DNA from: Chamaea fasciata
Lineage: Eukaryota; Chordata; Aves; Passeriformes; Sylviidae
Reading direction: 5' to 3'
NCBI GenBank assembly: GCA_029207755.1
Contig: JARCOQ010000003.1
Location: 45,342,144-45,406,143, forward strand
Length of the DNA: 64,000 bases
Position 1 is the first letter of the stretch; each line of letters begins with the position of its first letter. A model generated the notes under the pieces. The model ran no database searches and was not told the origin of the DNA. It saw only the letters and a program-made list of their open reading frames with translations. Both the position numbers and the translations under genes were made by a program. Positions 29,946 through 41,900 of the stretch are shown in pieces.

Positions 29946-29976
<31 letters not shown>

Positions 29977-32900
29977 ATCTGGGAGCCTAAAGAAAAGCAA
30001 GGAACTACTTTGTATTTTGTCCTTATATTTTTTCAATACCTGTTATATTCAGGTGAATCAGAATCACTGAACACAGCTTCATGTTTCTCGTTGATAAAAA
30101 AGAAAACATTTTGTTAATAACTAGGTCAAATGAATTCTACAAAGTAGTATTTAGCTGTGGAAATCGAAAAGCGAGATGAAAAGAAATAAAAGATTTTCTT
30201 AGGTTTTTAGACTGTGAATCTGAAATTGAGGGGAAAAAAAAAAGAAGAACATGCCTGCAGAACAGCTATATGGGGAAAGTGCCCTTGCCCATTCTGGGGG
30301 ATCAGGAAAAAAAAATTTGTAGAAGAAGTCACAAATGTGTTCCCTGTGCTAGTGAAACAGTAAGATGCATACAAATGTAAAGCTGATTCAAAAGGTAAAA
30401 CAGAAAACACAATCCCAAACCAAAATACCTTAAGGTTCATGAAGCTGTGGTGTCATATTATCAGTTCTCATTTTCCAGAACTAGAGTTTTCTGAATTTTT
30501 AAAATGAATTAATTTTATTAAAAAAAAAAAAATCTATGACATGCACTTTGTATATATTTGTAGGTTTTTTTCCCAGTATTATAGCTGCATGGAGAAGCAC
30601 TGTTTTACTTTTAAGTAAAATTCTCTCAAACTATGATGGATAATGACATTTTAGGAGGGATACTAAAAAGTAGAAAGCCTTAAATAAAATTGCCAGTACT
30701 CTACCAGCTCAGCAGAGAAATAAACCAAAGAGCTGGCTATCAGACTCTGTGGGGTAGCTTGAGTGTTGCCTAAAATATCCATGAATATTAGAGGGCTTTT
30801 TTTTTTCCAGAATGATGTTTAAGATACATTACTTGGTGACAGGCAAGATGTGATCTGCTGTTGATGGTTGCTTACCTTTATAATATTTGCTTTTAGGATT
30901 ATTTTTTCCACAAATGGTTTTTAATTCAGTTATGGAAGAGAGCAGTTCACTGATGTTCATTATGTAAAACCCACGTGTTCTTTCATCTTGTTTTAAGGAT
31001 TTCTACCTGTGTGCAGCCTGGGCCCATCTCAAGTGGGAAGAATGAACTTTGGAAAAGATGTCAGCACTCTAAAATATTTCACTATATGTGGCTTACAGGA
31101 AGGGTATGAACCCTTTGCTGTTAATACAAACAGAGACATCACCATTTGGCTGAGTAAAAGGCTTCCTCAGTTTCTACCAGTGCCACAAAACCATGAACAC
31201 ATTGAGGTTTGTGATCATAGAGAAATGTTTCTAGGCACTTGAATATGTTTGAGTTCCAAACAAGATTTTAATGTGGTATGTTTACCTACTTCTGGATGAA
31301 CCTTAACACCTGTTCCAAATTTCTTATATTCTGTAGGGTTGCAAAGAATGTAATTGTTTCATTGGTACTTTTTCTTTCTGCAAAACCTGTGATTTATGTT
31401 AACATGACGTGCTGTGAGACAAATTATACAAGATACCTTCATTAAGAGCTCCTTGTGCAGTGAGAGCTATGTAAGAAACTTCTAGAAACTGGGCATTTTT
31501 AAATAACAGATACCATGTGTTCTCATGCACACACTTTTTGATTTTTCCATAGCGGATTGGTTTTGTATGTAATAAATATTTATTAGCCAATTGTGTCAAC
31601 ACTTATGTCCCAATAAGTCGTGCATCTTTAAAGAACTGAATTCATGCCTTGTAAGTTTGCCATGAAATCCTTCTGAAACTATGTAATGAGAACTCTTTTT
31701 CAGCTGGTGTGTAGTATTTAAGAAACACTTTATGCTCTTTCCTATGTACATGCATGGTTTTTATTCCTTGGCCTGTGTTGTTCTGGGCAGAGTTGGATTT
31801 ATGTTGCAAAGAGTTATGGTAGAAGCATAATTTCTTTGTGACTTTTTTTTAAATTTAACAATGGAGCAACAAAAACATCCTGTCCTCATAGTATTTGTCT
31901 CCCTTCAAAAGGACAGCACATGATTGCAATGCATTGGAATGTTGACACCATGCTGTTGCAAGTTTTGCAAGTCATGGATGCTTTTTATAGAAATATAATT
32001 GAATATTTACGTGGCAGAAAAAGCATCAGCTTCAAAAAAACTACATCTTTATGTTTCATAGGTGATGAGAATTGATGGCACCATAGACAGCTGCCCCTGT
32101 CTGAAGGTCACACAGAAGTCCTTTGGCTCACAGAACAGTAAAACAGACGTCATGTTTTTTCGATTAAGCATGCCCATTGAATGTGCTGAGGTGTTCTCCA
32201 GATCAGCTGCAGGAGGGTTACCAGGCTCTGGTCTTTTTGGCCCAAAAAATGATTTGGAGGATTATGATGCTGATTCTGATTTTGAGGTTCTAATGAAAAC
32301 TGCTCATGGTCATCTAGTTCCTGACCGGGCAGAAAGAGAAAAAGATGCCACAAAACCGGAGTTGAATAACCATAAAGATTATGTTCAAGAAAAGCCCTCA
32401 CGTCTTAAACAAAGGTTAGTAGCTTGCTACCTTTTCTCACTCCTCCCCCTTCTGCTTCTAAAAGTAGAGGAAAATGCCACTCATTTCTGATAGACCAGCC
32501 AAGTAACTTTTGAATATACGGTTTAAGGTCAGAATTAATGTAAGTGCTTTTAAAAATGAGCTTGTCTCTTTCTGTTTTCTGAATAATTTTTGTCTGTGCT
32601 TGAGTTTTTAGTAGAGATTTTAATTTTACTGTTTTTTTAATTGCAGATTTATGCTCAGGAGGACAAAGCCAGAATATAGCACGAGTCATTCTGCACGGCT
32701 TACTGAGGATGTGCTAGCAGATGATAGGGATGACTATGATTATTTGATGCAAACTTCCACGGTATTGTAATACAGGATTGATGTTTTAGCTGTTTGGGGT
32801 TTTTTAGTTGTTTGGTTTACGTTTTTTAACTAATTACATGGTTTTTCTTGCTGTAAGTGTTTCAGAAACAAACTAATTTTCAATTTAAATGTCAGTGGTA

Positions 32901-35900
32901 GTTCTAAACTTCTGCTTAAGTTGAGACTGTTTTGTCCCTTTTACTTTGATTTGATTGTCAGACTAAAACTGTTTCCAAATGAAAACCTATAAACCAGTTG
33001 AATGCATTTTTGAAACTACTGTTGATAACACCAGGAATAAAAGAGGAGGATTAAGCAGTTTTAGAATAATGGAATAACTTGGAAGAGGTACATTAAACTA
33101 GTAGGTCACTGTTCAGGACCATTTGAAAACATCTCTACTAATTCTTCAGAACATTTATTTAATGGAATTCCCAGTGAAAGTTTTGTGCAGGTTTTGTAGA
33201 TCTTTCTCTGACAAGGTCAGTTCCATGAGCACTCCTTCCTCAATGTTCAGAGGAAAACAAATACTCCTCTTCTGGATGTGTTCTCTTTCTAGAAGATATT
33301 AGATACTAGAAACTGAATCATCTGCAGTATGAAAATTACAGTTGCTGTAGAAATATAGCTTACACTGCTATGATGCAGGTGCCTTCAATACCAACATATA
33401 AACTGCATATTTAATCTTTCAATTTTTTGTTTTAAAATGCATATTTTGTTGGCTGTATTTTGGTTTGTGTTTATAGTCTTTGTTGCATTGCTTGTGAATT
33501 ATACTTGAACAAGCCTATGCTACTTTTGAAGAGATTACATGTCTTCAAATTTAGAGGAGCAAATTAACTCTGAATCAAATTGATACACTGGGGAACAAAC
33601 ACTAACATTTGATAATGTTATTTTTTTATTAACAGTACTATTATTCTGTGAGAATATTCCCTGGCCAAGAACCTGCTAATGTCTGGGTGGGCTGGATTAC
33701 CTCAGACTTTCACCAGTATGACACGAGCTTTGACTTGGACAGAGTGCGTACCGTCACAGTTACACTGGGAGACGAAAAAGGGAAGGTTCATGAGAGGTTG
33801 GTTACAATTTGCTTGAAAAGGCCTATATTTTATGCCCATAGAAGCAACTTGCAATTTATAAGGTGTAAATCCAGTCCATTTACTGTAATTGGATTGATGT
33901 AGAAAAAATAATTAAAACAGCAGTAGTAGGAAAAAGTGTTAATTTGATTGTTACCCGCTCTTGCTTGTGAAGAAACAGTGGACTAATGATCTAGTCCAAT
34001 CAATAGGCAGTGAAAAGTTAAATAGTGCAGCTTTCTATATAGTTTGAAATTATGATCCTGTAAATATTGACTTTTGAGGCCAAAATTAGTACATGAGCTG
34101 GTCTCAGCACTTCAGTTTATTATGCATACCAGAAGCTTTTGTTATGCTTATCATTAAATGATTTAAAACCTTGACTTCAAAGTGGATTTCATCTTTGGTA
34201 TTTTACAAATGATTTGAATGTTTTTCATACATTGTCATCTTCAGTTTTTATATTTTTTCAGTTATGATGTTCATGTTTCATTGATTTTTGGCAGTGGTTA
34301 GGATGTGATCCATTGTTTTTGGCCACAAGGCCCTGTATGTTTGCAGCTGTGCAAGGTTGCTCTTAGTTTGTTGCAGGAATTTTGCACAACCATTCATAAA
34401 TAAATTTATCTTTTGGCATTCAGTATAAAACGCAGCAACTGCTATATGGTGTGCGCAGGAGAGAGCCTGAGCCCTGGACAAGGACGTAACAATAATGGTC
34501 TGGAAATTGGTTGCTTGGTTGATGCTGCCAGTGGCCTGCTGACCTTCACAGCTAATGGCAAAGAACTGGGCACTTACTATCAGGTGAGTATTTTTTTATG
34601 AAATCTTGCAGTAGGAAGGGGGAAAACTGAATCCTTCGCCTGCATCGTTAGAGGCTTTAGTACAAGATTGTGTGAAAAAGTTGGCATCACTGATATGGCA
34701 CCTACTATCAGGTGAGTATTTTTTGATGATATCTCGCAGTAGGAAGGAGGAAAACTAAATCCTTAGCATGCACCATTAGAGGCTTTAGTACAAGATTGTA
34801 AGAAAAAGTTGGCATCACTTATATGGCAGTAATTTTTCCCTTTGTTTTATCTAGGTTGAACCAAGTACAAAGTTGTTTCCTGCTGTATTCGCTCAAGCTA
34901 CAAGCCCCAATGTTTTCCAGTTTGAATTGGGAAGAATAAAGGTAAATAATTCTTGGTTTTGTGCAGGTTTAGGACAAACATTTCACATAAAATAATTTTT
35001 ATTTTATTTTTGCTATTTATTTCCTGTCATGTTTCTTGGCATTTGGGACATTTTTATGATTCCAAGTGTTTGCACTATTGCAATTTTTATTCTTAACTCT
35101 GTTTAAATACTTAATGAATTTAAAATACAGTACATTGAATAAGAAGGGTTGAAACTGATCAGAATTTTCTGAATCTTGTCTTTTGTGGTGAAACAAAATT
35201 GCTTGGGTTGGTAAAGCAAATCTCTTAATTTTACAAACAGAGCAAGGATGACTGGTGTATCTGAAGAATTTGGTTAGAGTTTTAAAATAATTTTTAAAGC
35301 ACATTCAGATAGAGCACAAGAAAACTGGGCTGAATTTTTCTACCTTGCTTTGGATACTTGGATATCTAAGAAATCAGAAGAGGTAAAAGAAAAATGGAGT
35401 CCAAGGAAGTAACCACATGTGGCAGCGAAGTTTATTTCAAATTTGGCTGTTCTGAAAAAACAAGTATGGAAAATGCTGTCTTGCTGCTTGTCTTCCAACA
35501 GTTCCTAGCTTGTTTTAAAAACCAGTGAAAATGCTGATTTTCTGCATTTGCTCTACTTTACTATATATTGAGTATATTTCTGGAAAAGAAATACAGTGTT
35601 TGGTTAAGATGAGGAAACTGATTGTCTCTTCAATTGGAATTTTCCAGAATGTAATGCCATTGTCTGCTGGGTTATTCAAAAGTGAACACAAAAACCCAGT
35701 CTCTCAATGTCCTCCGCGCCTCCATGTCCAGTTTCTGACTCATGTGCTTTGGAGCAGAGTGCCAAACCACTTCTTGAAGGTGGATGTGTCTCGGATCAGT
35801 GAACGTCAAGGCTGGATGATACAGTGCCTGAATCCTTTGCAGTTCATGGCCCTTCATATTCCTGAGGAAAACAGGTTGATGTTTGTTTTGTACTGTATCA

Positions 35901-38900
35901 GAGTTATGCTGGAACTATGAACCTAGTCATGTAATGCATCTGTGTAAGAAAGGCCCAAGGTCTTCTCTGTATTTATAACATTATTTATTTATTTATTTGT
36001 TTGTTTGTTTATTTATTTATTTATATGTAAATATAGACAGTGTATTTTGACTTAACTAATATTAAAAATATCCAAATTTCCAGTGTTCTCAAATCTCCCT
36101 TTTTTTACTGTTTCCAACCTCTTCCAGTTTCTCTCCAAACATAATAGTGTATGCAGATTTGCAAAGAAAATGAAAGAAACTCTGTTTGTAAATTACTAAA
36201 AATAATCTGTAAAATAAGCAAAAATCTGGTTTTGTAGAGATTTTTCAAGGTTTGTGACCAATTTAATTATTCCAGTGCTTTAATTTTCCTAAATTTAATT
36301 AAAAGGGTTGAAGAAATTTAACTCTGTGATTTCCTTGTTACCCAAATGTCTGAGCATTTTGCCGGTGCATAAACTGAAAACCAAGTCACCAAGAACAACA
36401 CTGCACCCTCTTTAAATGTACTGGTTAGTCTTTTGCCACTTCGCACCCCCAGATTTAAAACCAGTAAATGATATAAATATCTTAACCCCAACTGGTTTTA
36501 AAACCCTGTTTTTCAGTTACATGAATTCTTTGTACTATGAGAAAGTATTCTGTGTTAAGTAAATAATTTGGACTTTTTTCCCCACTGAAAGTAGTTTAAG
36601 TAATGATTTTAGGACTGACTGGAATAAATTTGAGATTAAATTTTGTTATTAGTCTTGATTATTGCATTGACAGTGTTTCTGACATGAAAGCTGAAATATG
36701 GAAAAAGCCCGTCCCAGGAACTGATACTACGCTAATGTTATCCGTAGGGAGAAGTTTGAATCCTTTCAAAAAATATTTTTGCATGTGGGATTTACTATGT
36801 TGTTTTTTTCTTCTCTGCAGAACAATTGATATTTTAGAGCTGACAGAGCAAGAAGAATTGCTGAAATTTCACTACCACACCCTCCGACTGTATTCAGCTG
36901 TTTGTGCTTTAGGGAACAACCGAGTGGCCCATGCTCTGTGTAGCCATGTGGATGAATCCCAGCTCCTCTATGCTATTGAGAATAAATACATGCCAGGATT
37001 ATTGCGTGCAGGGTATTATGACTTGCTCATTGACATCCATCTAAACACCTATGCAACTGCCAGGCTGATGATGAATAATGAATTTATAGTTCCAATGACA
37101 GATGAGACCAAGAGTATTACTTTGTTTCCTGATGAAAACAAAAAACACGGCCTTCCTGGTATAGGACTTAGCACTTCATTAAGGCCAAGAATGCAGTTTT
37201 CCTCTCCGAGTTTTGTAAGCATTAGCACTGAGTGCTTTCAGTTCAGTCCTGAATTCCCTCTGGAAATATTGAAGGCCAAAACCATAGAGATGCTGACTGA
37301 AGCTGTCCAGGAGGGAAGCCTCCATGTCAGAGATCCAGTTGGAGGTTCCACAGAATTTCTCTTTGTCCCTCTCATCAAGCTCTTTTATACCCTCCTAATC
37401 ATGGGAATCTTCCACAATGAGGATCTGAAACACATCTTGCAGTTGATTGAGCCCCGAGTTTTCAAAGAAGCAATGAGCCAAGAGGATGAAATTGATTTCT
37501 CAGAGAAGGAGTTCACTTCAGATGGGCTCAAATCAGAAGAAGGAGAGGAAGAAACCAGAGGGGAGCAAATGCCAAAGGAAGGACTCCTTCAGATGAAGCT
37601 TCCAGAACCTGTTAAATTACAGGTAAAAATACTGTTTTGGTAGTGATTGTTCCTGTTTTCTTCATGTGGTAATTTATCTTTCAAGGAATAAACTGTTTTG
37701 AAATGATTTTTTTTAGTTAAATAGAAAAGTAATTTCCTTACAGAAAACTAGAAGATTTAGTATCTTTCTGATGAAATAAACTTGCTCACCATAGATCAAG
37801 CAACTATGGTTTCATTAAAAAGAATTACTTGCACAATGCCATTGGTAGTGAATTTCTTATTTTTATGGATCCAAACAGAAAATAAATTCCCTAGAAGAAA
37901 GGGGTAAATCCGTTGTCTTATAGCTTTATTTATGTCTGAGGCACATTAATCCCTTGCAGATGCCAGATATTCCTGGTGTAAGGTTGCTTTGCGTGTAGTT
38001 AATAACAGCATTAAATGATGCAGACACTCTATTTGATAGTGCCTGTTGCTGTAGGAAATCCATCCTTACTTGTGTAATATGCAGAAGATATTTCTTAGCC
38101 AGCCAACTCATGTCTTAAAATACTGTTTTCTTAGATGTGTCACCTACTCCAGTACCTGTGTGATTGCCAAGTACGGCACAGAATAGAAGCCATTGTAGCA
38201 TTTTCCGATGATTTTGTGGCCAAGCTTCAGGAGAATCAGCGCTTCCGGTACAATGAAGTGATGCAGGCCTTGAACATGTCTGCTGCCCTGACAGCTAGAA
38301 AAACAAAAGAATTCAGATCCCCTCCTCAAGAACAGGTACATCTTACAATGGACAGTTTTCTTGTTGCCCTCTATTTGCTTTTTATGTTGCAGAGTTCTGT
38401 TTGATTTGAAAGTTTTTCATTTCGGAGATCAGTGTAATTTGTCTTTTCTTTGTATTCTCTAAGATCAACATGCTGCTGAACTTTAAAGATGATAAAAATG
38501 ATTGTCCTTGCCCTGAAGAAATTCGGGATCAACTCTTGGATTTCCATGAAGACCTAATGACACACTGTGGTATGTCTTGTTACTGAATGTTTTTACTTTT
38601 TAAATTATATTAGCTTTAGAAGCAATTTTATAAGTAATTTTATGTAAGAAACATAAACTGAATAATCTGTAAATTACACTGTATAAATTATAATAATTAT
38701 CAAATAAAGATAATTAGTTTTTAGTCAAAACCAAGGAAATATCCTTATCTGGCTGAACGAGAAGTGAATGTTTTGCTTGCATTGTTGGATGCTTTCCAGC
38801 TTTTCAATATTTTTCTTGTATTTGGTAACAGAAAGTACAGATGAAATAAATAATTTAGATGTACATTGGAAAGGAAAACAAGCTTTATATTTAGATTCTT

Positions 38901-41900
38901 TCCATTTTTCTTTAGTTGTTTTCCATTTTTCTTCTCTGTTCAAATTGCTTAACATATTTTTTTGTTAACTTTTTCTTGTGGAGGAAAATAGGAATTTTCA
39001 TTATCTACAAGTAGAAAATGAATTTTGTGGGTCAGAGGGTGCATTATCATAGAGCAGAACTAATTACTCTGTGTATTGCAAAATAAGTAAAACATTTACA
39101 CATCCTAAGTCCAATGTTTGCTTGGTCAGCCACCACTTGGGGATTCACATTTTGTGGAATGGTTGAGAAACAAAGTGTTGAAAGTTTTCAAGTCAAAAAA
39201 GCACAACTAGAGCTCAGGGAGTAGTGTAACTGTGGGAAAAGAGACATTCAATTTGGGTAATTTCAGACCATCTCTGTGTTCCAAGTGATAAGACATTTCA
39301 ATGTCTTTACTCTTAATTAGTTTGGTTGAGGAGACTGACATCTATATAGTTTGTAATATGATTTAGTTTATAATAGGAATTTACTGATGATCATTACTTA
39401 GTGTAGCATCAATTGCCCTGTTATGACAAAGTATAACAAGATAACTTTTAAGAGAAATGGAATTGCATCTAATGCAAAAAAATCAGACCACTAGAACCAG
39501 ATGCAGTAAATTGAGAAGAATGATGTTATGTCATGAAGAAAAATTCTGTAAAAGTCAAGACTGTTAAAGAACTCTCCACAAACCCCTTAACTTCAAAACT
39601 TATTTAGGAAACTAAAAAATCTAGAAAATGGTTGAATGACATTTTTACTTGGACTTAGTGTGAGTAATAGGTACAGGTTGAGATTTTGAATTCCTCTGCA
39701 ATGTATGTGTGAATCAAAATCAATAGGTAAAAAAATAAGAGAAATGATCTGATAGGAATCTCATGAAGTTCAGCGTTGAGAAGTATAAAGTCCTGCACCT
39801 GGGAAGGAATAACTCCTGCAGCAAGGGCAGGCTAGGGACAAAATTAGAAAGTAGCTTTGCACAAAAGCTAGGGTCTTCAGTACAAGAGAGACATGGCCGA
39901 ACTGGGGTGAGGCCGGGGAGGAGTCATCAAAGATAGTTTAATTCTTGGACCATCTTTTGTACAAGGAGAGATTGACAGGACTGGCATTGTTTAACTTGAA
40001 GAGAAAGCTCAAAGGGGGATGGTATCAATGTATATAAATACCTGTTGGGCAGGGGGAATTTAGAAGGTTAAGACAGACTTTCCTCTGTGATGTCTAGTGA
40101 CACAAATTGAAAATCAGGAAATTCTACTTGTTTGTTACTGTAGGGTGATGGAACTCAAGAATAGGTTGCTCAGAGAGGTTGTGAAGTCTCTTTACTGTAG
40201 GAGATATTGAAAACCTCACTGGACATGGTCCTGGGCAACTTGCCCTAGCTGAACTCGCTTTGAGCTGGAAGGCTGGACTCTAAAGCCTCATTCCAAACAC
40301 AGCTGTTCTGTGAATCTTCACATTGATTATTCTTACATTTTTATAGCTTTTTATAGTAATGTCATGAAAGATCACTGTATTCTGAGGATGGCTACTTTCT
40401 TTTGACTGATCACTGCAAAGCATATTTGTTGTAACACTTGTACTTTCACTTCTTTTAGATGTTTTACCTAAAAATCTTTACTACTACCACTTCAACCACA
40501 CTGTATCTCTAGGGACTATATTTACACTTGTGAGCTACATATATCCAAAACACAGTTATCAGTGTTAGTGGGGAAAAATGCATACTGGGGGAAATCTGTT
40601 TATGTTTTATCATAACATCACACAATTTATGTGCTAAATTGCTAAGGTTTGCCTGCACTCTCCTGCTTGGCACATATGCCTGTTTTAAACCTGTTCCAAA
40701 TGCTGGTTAAGCATGTCCCATATAAAACTCTCAGAGCAAAACAACAGTTAAGTTTAATTATGTTTGTACATACAAGATGTCTGTAGCTTGCTTAATTTTA
40801 TTCTTTAAGTACTTTGTGCATTTTTTTTTAATTTCAGGAATTGAATTAGATGAAGATGGAACCTTGGATGGCAACAGTGATTCAACCATTAGGGGTCGCC
40901 TCCTATACCTTATGGAAAAAGTTACATATCTGAAGAAGAAACAAGCTGAGAAGGCAGTTGATGAAGATGATAAGACATCCTGTAAGCAAAATTAAATCAG
41001 TTTATTGCAACTTAATTAAAAAAGGGGAAAGAAGCAGACCAGGAAGTTCTTCATATGTTTTCAGCCAAAACAAGGTGTATTTTTAGTGAAATATCTGTGC
41101 AACTTAAAGAATAAGCACAGATGGATTTATTAGGCAGATTTGTTTCCCAGTGGGATGTAGAAGAAAATTTCTTTTAGTGACACTTTTGCCCCATATCCTT
41201 TGTTGGTTCATAAATTTTTCAGATTGTATCTTGCTTTTAATAGAATTAGTCCAGACCTAGTAATTGTGGCAAGGTCTGCTTTATGAGAACTTCCTCAGCT
41301 GCAGCAGCTTCAAATCAGTATTTGCATGAAGATTACCATATGAAATAATCTGCAATTAGACTGTAATTAGCAGAAGCCTCCCCATCGAACCTAAAATTCA
41401 AGATTTGCTGACTATAACTCTGTTCCGTCATTTTTGCTGATACTTTCTGCCTTTTCATCTTGGTAAGAATCACTGCCAGTGGCATCCTAGTTCTGCAGTT
41501 GGTGCCAACTGACTACTTAAATTTTATTTATCTTTTTGTCAGTGTTTCTTTTATTTTTATCTTTTTTTCCTCGTTATTTTGTGTTATATGGTGGTTTCAA
41601 ATGTCCTTATTTTTTATGTGATAATTAGAGGCAAGAATGCAGAATCTGGTGATGAATCTTCTCTCTTCCTCTTTTTCCTTGTAGTAAGCATAAAAGCTCC
41701 ATGCAACCTGATTCTCTCTTTCTCGTATTAGTAGAAAGGCTATTATATTAAACAAACAGACCCACAGGTAGGTGAAATGCAGTATTGCAGTTATCCAAAC
41801 AGGAAAAAAGTGATTGACTGCTCCTGGGATTCTTCATTTAAAAAAACCCAAAACAGAACAGACCAATCCACACAAAAAACTTAGCATTGGGTCCCTTCTT

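Larger units (their letters stand above)
26155..30997 (+). other. RYR2 intron 29
   Basis: 4,843 bases. Contains a short antisense CR1 tail (26491-26600) and two very long T runs (27966-28000 and 29950-29976). The rest is AT-rich and unrecognised. The acceptor is ttttaag, with A rather than C/T before AG. Confidence 0.85.

Noticed and set aside
36603..36820. Alternative first exon or extended exon 37 starting at an in-frame ATG
   Set aside because: The extension lacks RyR similarity, contains the T-rich tract of the acceptor, and would break the phase with exon 36.
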